From Sambucus nigra (taxonomy: Eukaryota; Streptophyta; Magnoliopsida; Dipsacales; Adoxaceae), in the NCBI GenBank assembly GCA_949130495.1, contig OX422211.1, positions 532,366,017-532,430,016 of the forward strand: DNA of 64,000 nt, in the 5' to 3' direction. Both the position numbers and the translations under genes were made by a program. Below, piece after piece: positions 33,229-45,099 of this stretch (position 1 is its first letter; every line of letters begins with the position of its first letter). A model generated the notes under the pieces. That model did no database searches, had not been told where the DNA came from, and saw only the letters and a program-made list of their open reading frames with translations.

Positions 33229-34670
33229 GATCTCACGTCCGAATGTAAAATTAAGGAATTCGGCTAAATGTATGTAACTCTCATTATACAAACTGATACA
33301 CTCTCGCATACCTTCCCAATGCACTGATTATTCAATCCCTCACTTGAAACTTACAAATCCATCACACCTAAGATATGAATAATCGCCCAATTTACCAACC
33401 TTACGGACACACGATATTTCTCTTTCATTCAGTCCATATTTGACGTTTAGTAAATTCCCACTTCTCGAACAATTTATAAAAAAGGATTCGGTATTCTTAA
33501 CTCCCAAGTATATTTCGGTAATAGCCAGAAACTCTCCTCGAGAGAACCCTTATTCCATAGAGGGTTATATAAAAGAAAACAACACAATTTACTCTTATTA
33601 GTATCTCCATAATACTCCCAAAATGACCCATCTATTATATCTTAATATGAACCCTCATAATATCTCCCAAAACATGTACACTACACTATTTTGGAGGGTT
33701 CCTAAACAATTGAACCCATTGAAAATGGGTAAAACATGTATTGGCCAAAAGCAGGGACTAGAACGGACAGGGGGTCCTAAACAACGAACCGGTCCGGGTC
33801 CAAAAATTGGATAGAAGACATTTAATGATCGGACCGATCCGATTTCCTAAAAAATAAACCGATCAGATTTCCTAAAAAACGAATCGATCCGGATTTCCTA
33901 CCCGGATCGGTTTGGTTTTGCAAAATTTCTGCTTTATAGCTTACGAAGTTAACACCCAAAATTTATCTCCAGAACATCCCAAAATGTATTCTACATCACT
34001 AAAACCAAATTTTACTTTACTCTAACAATATCCTAAGATAAAATCCCATCCCAAATATTATTCCCAACATTTCCATCAACAAACCCACATATATTTCTCA
34101 TAAAATTCAAGAGTTTAACAAAAATTCTAGCATTTAACCATAAAAGCTCAAATAAGATAAATCACCAACAAAATTATTGGATAACTCAAGCACACAATTA
34201 TTTACCAAGTTTAATCATTTGCCTCAAAATTGGAGATGTTGAATCTTCCTTGAATCCGAGTATTTGAGCCGAAATTCCCAAGATCCAAGCTTTTCTCTTC
34301 TCTTTTCTTCTCTTCCTCTTCTTCTTCCTCTCTCTCTCTTTCTAGGGTTTTATCGCTTCTCACAATAAGATTGGCCACTCACGAGCGTCTTAAGACTTTA
34401 AATCAATAAATCCCATATTTAAATGATAATACACACTTTAACTGACTAGGTTCTAGTTATTCGAGTCAAACTAGGTCAAATATACTCTGGAACCCAAACA
34501 AAACTTCCATATAGTCATTTTGACTATCTCGGACTTTCCCGGATCAACCGTTCACTCTGATTCATCATTCGAGTCTCCGAAAATAAAAGTCACAATTCTC
34601 CCAATATAGTAATTTTGTTTCTCCCAAAATAATATTAATTCCCAAGTCCTCGAATACACGTGGTGTTACA
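33228..34670 (-). repeat. Chromovirus LTR remnant, 3' LTR of a - strand element
   Basis: On the - strand it begins TGTAACACCACG directly after AAGGAGGGGAGAT, a purine tract preceded by TTTGAGGATGAAATTTTAT, the end of Tekay-type pol. It carries the AAACCCTAGA...GAGAGAGAG region and resembles other chromovirus LTRs here. The far (3') end of the LTR is missing; truncation lies near the AT microsatellite. Confidence 0.65.
33815..33915. repeat. Short repeats, about 25 bp, with GATCCG cores
   Basis: GATCxGATTTCCTAAAAAAxRAA occurs in three adjacent copies (about 33833, 33861 and 33890), followed by CCGGATCGG, within the LTR remnant. Confidence 0.7.
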
Positions 34671-35770
34671 ATCTCCCCTCCTTATAAAATTTCATCCTCA
34701 AAATTTTGGATAAATACATACATACAAAGCTCACATCTTACAACCAAGATAACTACTCTTATCTCTTCATTTCCCAATAGCAAATTCATAATAACAATAT
34801 ACAACAAGGGGGCCCATACACCCTATATCCGTGCTCAATTACACAATCAATACTCTGCTCCACTAGCCTTAAATTGTAACATAACTTCCACTCACCATTA
34901 TAATTATATGCCTGAAATAACAAAGGCACCAACCCATGAACTAATCTCAGTCCCATAACACTACAGGGATACTCTAATTCTCAACAAATTAATCCAATAA
35001 ATCATACACACTATAAATAATTATTTTAGAAAATGTTCGAAGATTTAGCCTTTCTCAATTCCCGACATTCGCTACTTTCATGCAGGGGAGGACTCGTAAG
35101 CGAAACCCTAACAAAGAACCCTCCCAATACACTACTGTTTAGCTCTGTCGGGGATGGATATCGGTCAGATTAGGACTAAAGTTTTTAAAAATCAATTTAT
35201 ATGGCTCCAAAATCCTAAAATATAATATAGAAAATAATTTTGTGAATTTGGATACACACAAATTTCATAATGTGCCCAAGACACAAGGCGTCAATATATA
35301 TGATATTCTCATCAATATTAAGCTCTCAATACGCACATACAACTATGAGCTAAACTCTTCTCTCAGCACTAAACCCGCTAAACCCTAATTCCTATTAGTA
35401 AAAGCCTAATACATCATCGTAAAATATAATCCCAAGATAGACCCATTCATAACTGGGTCCTAACAATTTCATGCCTCTTGCCAAACCATAAAATGACAGC
35501 CTTACCATTACCACTCAACACGGCTTAACAGTTGCACTCCAAAAAAAACCATAACTCTACTAGCATATCTCAAACCAATCTATTCTCCCAGAAGATATCA
35601 TCTAAGTTCCACACTTACCCCCCTCAAGGTAATCAAATAAATATACAACCTGGTTATACAGCCAACCACGTATTAAATTCGATCCACTCGCGAATTCTAG
35701 AGATAACAGTCTTACATGCGCTTCTCTCAAAAGAAATCAAATCATACCCTATACATATAGGAAAAATAAT
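34671..35770 (-). other. Internal remnant between purine tract and gag
   Basis: In an intact chromovirus this position would hold about 3.5 kb of pol. Here about 1.1 kb remains with no pol motif that I can read, so pol has been deleted or is beyond recognition. The purine tract is at 34671-34683 (- strand AAGGAGGGGAGAT). Confidence 0.5.
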
Positions 35771-36592
35771 TCATATATTACCTCCATAATCTAACTGCTT
35801 TGCCTTATCAATGGGTCCTTGATCAAAATTCTCTTGTCCGAACCCGCCCATGAATTGCTCTAGGGGATATGCATCCAAAACCTCTTCAAAAGGTTGTCCA
35901 CTTCCTCTATCAGGACAATTCCTCTTCCTGTGGCCTATCTCCCCATAGAAGAAACATTTCCCCATAAATCCTTCATGTCCACCCAGAGGATCAAAACGCT
36001 GTTGCGGCCCTTGATAATCCTGACTAGAGCCACTACAATCAAATCTAAGACCTCCAGAATGATGCCTTTTACTCAAAACCCCTAAATGCAGATCCTGTTC
36101 CCTTTTCCTATCCCTCGATTGTTATGATGATTTTGCCCCACTAACATCACCTTCTCCCAACGTACTTGCCACATCCAGGTCCCCAAATTTCTTATCTCCT
36201 TTCATATGAAGACGATGGTCTTGATAATGTAATAACGATGCATTCATCACATTGATAAAAGTCAGTAATATCGGGCTCCCCAACAAATGATGACGAATTC
36301 GCTAATCTAAACCTCCCAAGAACTTTGATATACGTTTCTCCTCTGAATTTTCCTCACCGGGCACAAATTTCGCCAATCGAGTAAATTCCTCTTCATATTC
36401 TGCTACCGTCCTATCCCCATGTTTCACCTCTAGTAATCTTCTCCTCATCTCCCCCTGAATTTCCAAAGGGAAACACTTACGATCAGATCGAACCCAAAAA
36501 TCTGATATAGACATCGTATCCCTCTTCTCTGACGTCGTGATCGACTCCCACCACCGGAGAGCGGCACTTACTAACTTAAAAGTGGCAAGCAT
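35771..36592 (-). pseudogene. gag: Chromovirus gag remnant
   Basis: On the - strand 36592-36302 encodes ATFKLVSAALRWWESITTSE and a following segment with EEEFTRLAKFVPGEE, the capsid region of Tekay-type gag, without its N-terminus. 36076-35771 holds the Gln/Gly-rich linker and the knuckle CFFYGEIGHRKRNCP, whose second Cys is Tyr. Stops lie between the two parts (about 36080-36300). The N-terminal side is cut at the junction near 36595. Confidence 0.82.
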
Positions 36593-36604
36593 GACGATTC
36601 GTCA

Positions 36605-37004
36605 TCTATGTCTAGTGTAGGATCTTTACTTCAGTACTCATTTGGGTATGTCGCCATCAGATTTAATATTCATTTTATTTACTTGACCTTGGGTATCCAG
36701 GTTATTGTTTCAGTTTACTGTTGTATTTTATTGTTGAACCGAAAGTTGATTCGGCCATTTTTATTCATATTATTCATTTGTGTTGGATTCAGTTATCAAT
36801 TGTGTGGATGATTTAATTATTATTTATTGCACCATATTGTTACTTAATGAAAGATAAAATTTGGCACCGTTCTAATTAAATTACTATGTGGTTAGTAACT
36901 TTAAAAAGTTTTTGACAGTGATGCTAAGAATGATCCATTTGAGACCAACATTTTAATTTGACCACAGGATGGCCACCCGGTATTTTTGTAGGCGAGGTGT
37001 CACA
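36605..37004 (+). repeat. 3' end of a chromovirus LTR, + strand
   Basis: Ends GGCGAGGTGTCACA at 37004. The last 170 bp share TTAATGAAAGATAAAATTT, GACAGTGATGCTAAGAATGA and GAGACCAACATTTTAATTTG with the ends of the LTRs at 43178 and 48301. The left side is truncated against the - strand gag, so the two pieces belong to different or rearranged elements. Confidence 0.7.
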
Positions 37005-38135
37005 GTTTACTTTTTTACAAAATATTTTTAGGGACCAAACCTTAAACAATTATACGAGGGAATTTTCTGTATTACACAAAATATACAAGTAGAAATGGGG
37101 GTCAAACCCCAATAATGGGGATGTAAATCCCACGAACTCATCAAGTGGGGGTTAGATTTAATTTCGAAAATACAATGGATACCAAACCCAAAATGCCCCT
37201 ATTTTTTAATGGAATAATTAATCCGATTGATTAATTATTTAATTATTTTAATTCAAAAATTAAATCGGAATGAAGTTGTTTAGATTTCATTCAAATTCAA
37301 ACTCTTTTTGATTAATTGTAAAAATGCTCCCAATATTATCTCTCCATGTTCCTTTTTCTCCCCCACCTTTTCACTCCCATGTTTTCCCACAACGATCATA
37401 TTGTGGACATTGGTTAAAACTGTGTAGGACAATATAAAAGAGTGTGCAATCTTCATATTCTCCACATCATATTATGGAGAAACTATGAGAGAAAATTATG
37501 AGTGTTAGGCTATTATATCCCTAGGTTTACTTCCCTCTCTACATTGCATCAATTGTTTTGGTAGAGTCGTGAAATAACTTTAGTCAAAGTGACATAGTAT
37601 GTGCCTCAACCATTAATTTTTGAAGTGACATAGTTTATGCCTCAACTATCAAATTTTGACAGTATGTTTAATAGTACACAAAGTAATATAACAAATAACC
37701 TCATCTTGAATATTACACATACCCACGTATGTTCTAAATTAAAATTTTGTATTTAGGAGAGAAAATTTAGAATATAATTTATTTTATTTTAAATGAAAAA
37801 TATATGCTCAATTAAAAAATTGAGGTATATTTTTTCTACATTTACGGTCATTCATGTTTGTTTAAACATAAATATAAATCATTTCGTAGTGCCAAAATTT
37901 GATGTAATGCATTTTAATTCTTTGTGGTTTAGTAGATTTATCCAGGTTTAAGTGCATGAGAGGATAAGATCAGCTAAATAGATTACTTATTATAAGTTAA
38001 TGTGGATTATGACTCAAGCTTCTGGTTGCTCCTATATTACTTCAAATATATTTTCATATTCACATATATTGGATATGTTATACACTTGTAGATTATATGT
38101 CTTTGCAAAATATTACTTCTAACTTAAGTTTTTAA

Positions 38136-38154
38136 TGTGTGTGTGTGTGTGTGT
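38136..38154. repeat. (TG)n microsatellite
   Basis: Nine TG units plus one base. Confidence 0.9.
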
Positions 38155-38949
38155 CTCAATATGCATTTCACACATTATGTGTGTCCTATCTAGGATTGTT
38201 TTTCGATAGGTTTCCGAAACCAAACGGACTTTTGAAGAGAAATACCAATTTTATCATTTGTACCGAGCAAAACATCAAAACTAAAACTGAAATCAAACCA
38301 CTTGGTAACTATGGTAATTTTGGTAACCACATATACAACTACTGATAAAGAAGATATGAAGATTTACAATGTAAAGAAAATAAAATGACAAATCAAATAA
38401 TTGTTTTAAAATGCAAATGCACAGATTTATTGTGTACACATAAACTAAATAACCTCAAAATCCAATCATTTATGTAAATAGCCAACGTATGAGTTATGGT
38501 GAGAGAGGTAGGTTTAGCCGAACCTTATATTTTAGATGAAAGGAAATATATGAAAGATCAATGTTGTGAGGGAAAATCGAGTAATGTTTTGAATTTTCAA
38601 ATATATTGACAAATGAGAGACAATAAGAGGGAGAACTTACCAAAGTCATCGAAGGTGATAAGGGGAGAGCGCAACGAGAGGGAAAATGGAGATGAGAAAA
38701 ACTCCTAAAGCTATGCGTTGTTTACTCCTTTAGACATAGCTTCGTTATGAGACATTATTTGACAAAATTAATGATGGAAATTGGTGTTTAATAGACAACT
38801 ATGATTATTAAATTGAATTGCTAAGATTGAATGATCATAAGGATTTATTTCATTTAAGTAAATGATTGAGATCAAATTTAAATGGATATATAGTGGTAAA
38901 AATGTTTTTTTTTTCCAATTAATCTTAACTTTTTAATGTGATATTTGAC

Positions 38950-39034
38950 TTAACTCCCAATTTTCTAATTTCATTTATATAACCCCTTGCATGAGGGGAT
39001 TGTCTCAAAATATTTTATTAAAATTGGGAGTTAA
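38950..39034. repeat. Inverted repeat
   Basis: TTAACTCCCAATTTT (38950-38964) pairs perfectly with AAAATTGGGAGTTAA (39020-39034). A second small stem, CCCC...GGGG, lies inside (38983-38998). No flanking duplication was found. Confidence 0.6.
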
Positions 39035-40037
39035 ATCTAAGGATTTATTTGACTTTGCCCCATGTTTATAATGTCAAATTAGACATAGCCCTTATGTTGG
39101 GGCAAGGTCTAAGGATTATGAAAATAAGGGGGTAAGTCAAGTTATATATTAAAGTTTTTAAAATATATTTGATAAAAAAATAGAATTTGGTATATTTGGT
39201 TTATGATTTATGGTGTTTTCGATATTTCATGTTTTTATATTTTAAAAGCGATAACTTTGGTAAACATGTTTTTAAAATGTTTAAACCAAAATCAACGACA
39301 AAAAAATTTGATAATATCGCTTTTATTGATTTCAGTTTGTGTTAACTAAAAATAGTAAATCAATACTAATTTTTTTTCAAAATTTTATGCTACGGAAAAA
39401 AAAAATTGTACCATAATCACCCCTAGTTCTGGCAGCTAGCAAAAATAGATAAACAAACACCAAATTAGAAATCGCATAATTTATTCTTTTTTTCTTTTTT
39501 TTTGAATTTAGATCATTAACATATATCCTGAACACAAGCCTCCTTAACATTCTTATTATACAATCCTATAATTGTTAATATTATGAGGAGCAAGAAACAA
39601 CTAGAAATTAACCGTATAATGTGTTCACGTGAGCTTTTGAATCGACATTTTTTGTTGTTGTTTACTTTACCATTATGCTTTATTCCCGCATCAATGCAAA
39701 AGTTTGTACGGTGTTTATGTCTAGTAATTAGGGACACTGTAAAATTTATGAGTTAAGCGAGTTTCACTATATAAATATTTTATTTGTATCCTCCAGTGGA
39801 ATTTTTGTTTGTAAGAAAATTTAAGCAAATTTGTATGTTTCGTATTATGAATCACGAACACTTTCCCGGAGACAGCGAATCATATTTGACACGTATTGGA
39901 CACAAGGTATCATTGGACACGTTGGGGACACATCACGACACTCATGTCCTAGAATATCATGTTTCTTATTATGTGAACCACGCTGGATACTTTTTTTAAG
40001 ACACGCGGGAGTAGTTTTTTAGCATTTTTTAAACTTA

Positions 40038-43000
40038 TGTAACACCCCGTAATTTTGACTAATTTATTTTAGTGGTTAAATTGCATGTGTTGCATAATTT
40101 AACATAAATGGGAAATATTATGAAATTAGTAAATCTTAATTTTTGAGAATAATATTAATACATATGTGATAAATTTACTAGCGTGTTAATTGAATTTAAT
40201 TAAGCCAATTGTAGTACGTCATATTAACGATATCGCAATCGGGGAATTTGTGCGGGATATTTTTTGGATACAATAATATAATTAGGTTTAGTGACTTGGA
40301 TGGTGATTTAGAGTGCATGATTGATCCGGAATAGGTTGAAATAGTGAAAATTATATACTCGGGGTAGTAATTGGCTTTCGGGGGCATTTTAGACTAACTC
40401 GGGCTCACGTAGGGGTATTTTGGTCATTTTAATGGAGGCTAATAATCTAATTTCTAGATTAATGAATAGAATATAAGGTTTATAGATGTGAGTTGTCCAT
40501 AACATTTATTCTAAACCCTAAGAGCGGAGGTTGAAGAGAAATCAAAGGAGAAAGCTAAAATAGGCTAATTTGGAAGGAGATTAAAGGATTTTAACATCAA
40601 ATCAACACACACAAGAGAGAGAGAGAGAGATCAGACCCTAAAAACAATCCAATGCATGTAATTAACTTTATTCAAACCAAATTGATATGTATTCATGTTC
40701 ATCATGGTATGTTTATAACAAAAGAAATTTTAGGAAGGGTTCCCACATGTAAATGGTGTTTTTTATGAAATTCATATCATGTGTAGTTTAGTTGATCAAT
40801 TGATGAAGTAAAAGCATTTATGATTTATGAAATTATATTATATTTTAAAATTTGACTCTTAATACACATAAATATGGAATCTTGTTGGGTTCTTGGTTGA
40901 AGAACATAAATCTTGAATAACTTAGGGTTTAATTGATGAACATACGATGGCAATCTCTCAGAATTTTTTTTATATTACTTTAAACTTATGCCATTTTAAT
41001 TGTATTTAGAATTAGGTTGTGTGAAATAGATATATGGAAAATTCTAGGTCTTATATTTCCAATGAACTTTCAATGAGGTCATTTAGAGTTCTGTAGAGAG
41101 AGAAATCGCAATATTACTACAGGGTGTTTAATCTGTGAGCATATCAATCTGCAATAATTTTTTATGTTAATTTAAACTTATGTCATTTTAATTTTATTTA
41201 TATTTAGATTTTATTCCATAAACACCTGTAAAGTTATAGGTCTTATCTTTCTAATGAACTTTGAATGAGGTCATTTGGACCTTGGTAGAGGGAGAAATCA
41301 CAATTTTACTACAGGGTGTTTAATCTGCGGATTCAGTTGCTTAGAAAATGGCAATTTTGTTAGCTTAGGTGTAAACCTTGAAATAAATTATTGGAACCAT
41401 AACTTGAGTAGTTTTGGATTGTCGATTGATTGATGAAAGCTGATTTTTAGAGAATTTTGGGGTTTAGTTATTGGGTAAATTCCCGAGAGTTCCAAATAAA
41501 ATTTATAAGCCCTAAAGGTCAAAGAAAGTTTAGTGGAGTGATTTAAAGAGATTTTATTGCCTAGGGGTGAGTGGGTAATTAAATTTGAATTAGAAACCAT
41601 GAGAGATATAATTGATGATAATGTTTAAATATCAAATTAATGCGTTAAATTCGAGAATAAATAAACGGGTTGGTTAGGTTAAGTTCGAGTGTTTTATGGG
41701 AGTGATGTTACTTGATAAACTTGAATGATTATATGGCGGGCTGGTTGGGTAAGCCCGAAAATTTTAGCATGGTGATGTTATTGCATTTTAATTAAATGAT
41801 GAGAATTTAATTAATTAAGAGTAGTGAAATAGAATCAAGATTTATAGGCTTTGAGCGATAAGCACGGGTTAGCAGGGTTTTGTGATTAAATTTATATATA
41901 CGGTTATAGAGAGAGTATATATACGAATGTGAATATTATCATTGTGTACAATATTAATATGAAACATATATATATATCCTAGCCATTATTCTATCAGGGA
42001 GGTTGCGCGTTGGGGGAGGTCACTCTGGTGAATCACAGCCGGGGTAGTACCTTTCCTTAGGGTAATAGGTGTTGTGCACGCCCATATGATATAGGGTTGG
42101 AGTACAGTCGAATACTGTGGTGTGGTTATGACCACAAACTTAAGGTTATGACCACCTCTAATGTTTTCTTGTAATTTTCGGGTCCGGTGGTGAGATTCCA
42201 GCCCAGTTGCTTAGAATGTGGTGGACATTTTTAGAGCAAGATATCATGCTAGTGAGCTTGCTTTCAAAATGTGGAGGACATTCAAAAATGCGATTACATA
42301 TATTATGAGTGATATATATATATATATATGTATGTATACTGTGTCTTGGTGTGACATGTCTTATAAATATATATAGTAGTGAAATAAATTATATACGGAT
42401 TAATACATTAATAATGAACGTGAATAAATAACTGGATCAAAGTTATAAATTGATTGATGATTTAATAAGCTAATGAGAGACATAGCTAATTAAGAAATGA
42501 AAGTTAGACAATATTTGAGTCTAGGTAGTGTGCTAGTGAGATTTTCATATAAGACTAGGTGGACATGGTAATGTAACTAGGTGGGTTAAGACGTAGGCGC
42601 TAGGAGTGCACAATAGTTAATAGGTGGGGGGTAATCTCATGAGAGTGCGACATCGACTTTGACCCATTTCAAATCTATTTTCAAAACTTTTAGGTGCGTA
42701 GCCAAAGGGATTGCAAGGGTATTTTTTCTTTCCAGGTACACGTAGCTGCAGTTGTGGAAGCTTGAAGAATTCTTGAGTAACCGATTTCATTCTTGATATT
42801 CTAGATTGGGTTCTCTATTCTAGCATTATTGGGAATGTTGCCCCTTTTATTCAGACTTTCATTTTCAAATTTTTGTTGGTTAGATTTATTGTATTGGATT
42901 CTTACCTGATGGTTTATTCGGGAACCTTAATTCCTTATCTCAATTTTAGACTTTATCATGTGTTTCATTTATATGGTGACTGTGTATGGATTTATTGTTG

Positions 43001-43178
43001 TCGGTTAATCTCGTTTGATGTTAATGAAAGATGAAATTTGACTCTACTTATTAAAGTAATTAGGTTGTTAGTAATTAATTATGTTTTGACATGGATGCTA
43101 AGAGTGAGCCATATGAGACCAACATTTTATTTTGGTAAAGGGATGGTCACCCAATATTTTAATAGGCGAGTTGTCATA
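40038..43178 (+). repeat. 5' LTR of the ACTTA element
   Basis: 3141 bp starting TGTAACACCCCGTAATTTTG. It ends TTGTCATA instead of GTGTCACA. The conserved blocks AGGAGTGCACAATAG (about 42601) and AGGTGCGTAGCCAAAGGGAT (about 42692) are present. Confidence 0.88.
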
Positions 43179-43180
43179 GA

Positions 43181-43193
43181 TGATATCAGAGAA
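43181..43193 (+). other. Degenerate Met primer binding site
   Basis: TGATATCAGAGAA against TGGTATCAGAGCC: three mismatches, so it was probably already decaying after insertion. Confidence 0.6.
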
Positions 43194-43370
43194 TCTTGTT
43201 CTAGTGTCCTTGGGATCTATGAGGCTTTTTACGTTTTAGCGTATCATTCTTTAATATAGAGGCTTATTATAGGATTGTTTCATTTCTCCTTATGTACACG
43301 CATCTACGTTTTACTGCTGATTATTTTGTATTTGACTGTGAGCTTACACAAACTCCAATATTGTTTAAAA

Positions 43371-43696
43371 TGCCATCAAAGAAGAACCCGTTAGACGAGA
43401 GTTAATGCTGGAAAGGTAAGTTGGGTTTGTGTCAGTGGGGCACAACAGCAGCAGGATCGAGATTCCCTACATGAGGATTTAGCTAAGAGATTTAGATCAA
43501 AAGGATTCAAACCCGAGGGCAGTGGGTTTAGACAGGGGTAGCAGGGTCCTCATTCGCAGTAGCAGCATCCCATTCCTCAGGGCCAAAGGAATAGCGGGGG
43601 AGTTCAGCAAGGCCAGGACCAGAGGCAGGAAGGTTTTTTTGGCAGTTGTTTCGGTTGTGGAGATACGAGCCACATGAAGAGGGATTTCCCAAATTG
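43371..43696 (+). pseudogene. gag: gag scrap of the ACTTA element
   Basis: ATG at 43371 begins MPSKKNP, then the capsid domain is missing. A Gln/Gly-rich linker and the knuckle CFGCGDTSHMKRDF (43647-43690) follow, with Phe replacing the last Cys, then a stop. The capsid deletion removes several hundred codons. Confidence 0.65.
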
Positions 43697-43843
43697 AGGC
43701 AGGGGATAACTACATGATGGTATCCTATAGGTAAAACCATTACATCAAATCTTAAGTCTGCTCCGACGCAAGAATCACGTCCAGGCAAAGTAGTTAGCAG
43801 TTAGAGATAAATTTTTTATTTTATTCTTCTGAGTATGAGGTGC

Positions 43844-43900
43844 ATTTTAGGTGACATGGGTGCATCACAATATATTATTATTAACACTAAAATTCACGTG
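43844..43900 (+). pseudogene. Protease active-site scrap
   Basis: LGDMGASQYIII, in the position of the DTGASH motif of the chromovirus protease, with Met replacing Thr. The rest of the protease cannot be read. 43901-44474 holds nothing recognisable. Confidence 0.45.
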
Positions 43901-44474
43901 TGAATCGAATTTAGTGGGTGTGTAGGCATTATCAGCCTTATTATGAATATATTTATCGTGGCGTGGCAGGGCTCTTCGATGACACCCGTGGGGGAACGGG
44001 TGTGAACACTAAAAGAATGCTTATATTGTGTGTTAGTTTTTCTCCCTTTTAGAGTTATGAGAGTAGAGCATATTAGTATCCTGAGTGGTGAGTGGTTAGC
44101 GAGGGTTTGAGCAGTAGTCAACTGCTATAGTAAGACTATCATATTCGTTGTTCTAGGGTAAGATGTATTATTTTTCAAGGTATCTCCTAAAAGAGGGCCG
44201 AGCATGTATATATTATATTATATAGGAGACTTCGGAGAGCATAGTTATCTTTTTCATTTTATCCCAGTGTGTAGGGACATTTCTTGATGTGATTCAGGGT
44301 ATATTGGGATTACTATCGAGCGAAGAGATTTAGCTCATTATGCATTTCACACTCGAAACTTACTGATAGTGTAAGCGCCACAACGTATGAGTCCTTTAGT
44401 GATGAGGGAATGGACAAATAAATTTATACGTATGGGGACATGATTTTGAGTACCCTAGTTATGTTCTTTAGGCC

Positions 44475-44590
44475 TACGGATCTCGATGGCCGACAATACT
44501 AGGTAGTAGTCTATCGGGGGAGTTACTTATTTGGATTCCTCTTACAAGACGTTCCACACATGAACCTTACTGAGCGTCGAGAGTTAAGAG
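44475..44590 (+). other. Structured repeat module, copy F (diverged)
   Basis: TCTCGATGGCCGAC, then CTATCGGGGGAGTTACTTAT, TTTGGATT, GACGTTCCACACATGAA and GCGTCGAGAGTTAAGAGA are collinear with module copies at 58.1, 58.3, 60.2, 60.7 and 63.9 kb. The outer stem survives with wobble pairs; the inner hairpin is lost. Confidence 0.6.
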
Positions 44591-45086
44591 ATGTCAAGCC
44601 ATTAGGGCATATATTTAGTACTTTAGTGGTTGCATTTGTATGTGGATAAAACTGTGAGTTAATAGTTATTTGATGATTTAAGGCCACTGGAGTCGGGTAG
44701 TATTTCTAAGAATATGCACGGGATATAGGGTGTATAGGTACCCTAATTAGTTGGATTTTTCAGTATCGTCTGTAATGAGAATATGTGAAAATGTATGTGT
44801 TGAACATATGCATATGGGTAAGTTAGAGGCAGAATTAGATAAATTAGATAACTAAGGTGAAATAGAAAGTAAAATAATGGGTATTTTGGTGTAAGGTGAC
44901 TGAAGAAGACTGGTCACTAGTTTGAACGTAGTGTATAGACCATCGGGATGAAGGGTGCCAGTCATGGAGGTGTAGTGAGAACAACATAAGGGTTTCGACA
45001 TTGAAAAGATATGGATGTTGTGAAAGAAAATATTCGGAGCTATTAGTATCAAACTTATCCAAATTTCAAGGATGTAATTCCTTCGT
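44591..45086 (+). other. Non-coding 3' internal region of the ACTTA element
   Basis: No gene seen. AATTTCAAGGATGTAATTCC at about 45062-45081 is a degenerate form of the last pol codons (NFEDEI) of Tekay elements. Confidence 0.5.
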
Positions 45087-45098
45087 AAGGGGGAAAGT
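45087..45098 (+). other. Polypurine tract of the ACTTA element
   Basis: AAGGGGGAAAGT, next to the 3' LTR at 45100. Confidence 0.8.
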
Positions 45099-45099
45099 A

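Larger units (their letters stand above)
37005..40037. other. About 3 kb without a recognisable gene
   Basis: AT-rich. No ORF over 75 codons that resembles a protein. CAATATAAAAGAG at about 37430, followed by a GAGAGAAA-rich leader, could be a fragment of a copia LTR promoter. 38160-39400 includes a nested inverted repeat (38950-39034). GACACGTATTGGACAC near 39889 resembles a common plant repeat. It is continuous with 48302 onward across the element between. Confidence 0.4.

Noticed and set aside
37400..37600. Possible copia LTR promoter fragment (CAATATAAAAGAG and following leader)
   Set aside because: No primer site, no partner LTR and no terminal dinucleotides, so listed only as part of the gene-free stretch.
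38950..39034. Inverted repeat as a MITE
   Set aside because: No target duplication, no known terminal motif and only one copy in the window.
39889..40020. Repeated GGACAC/GACACG words
   Set aside because: Resembles a widespread plant repeat fragment, but too short to define unit or ends.
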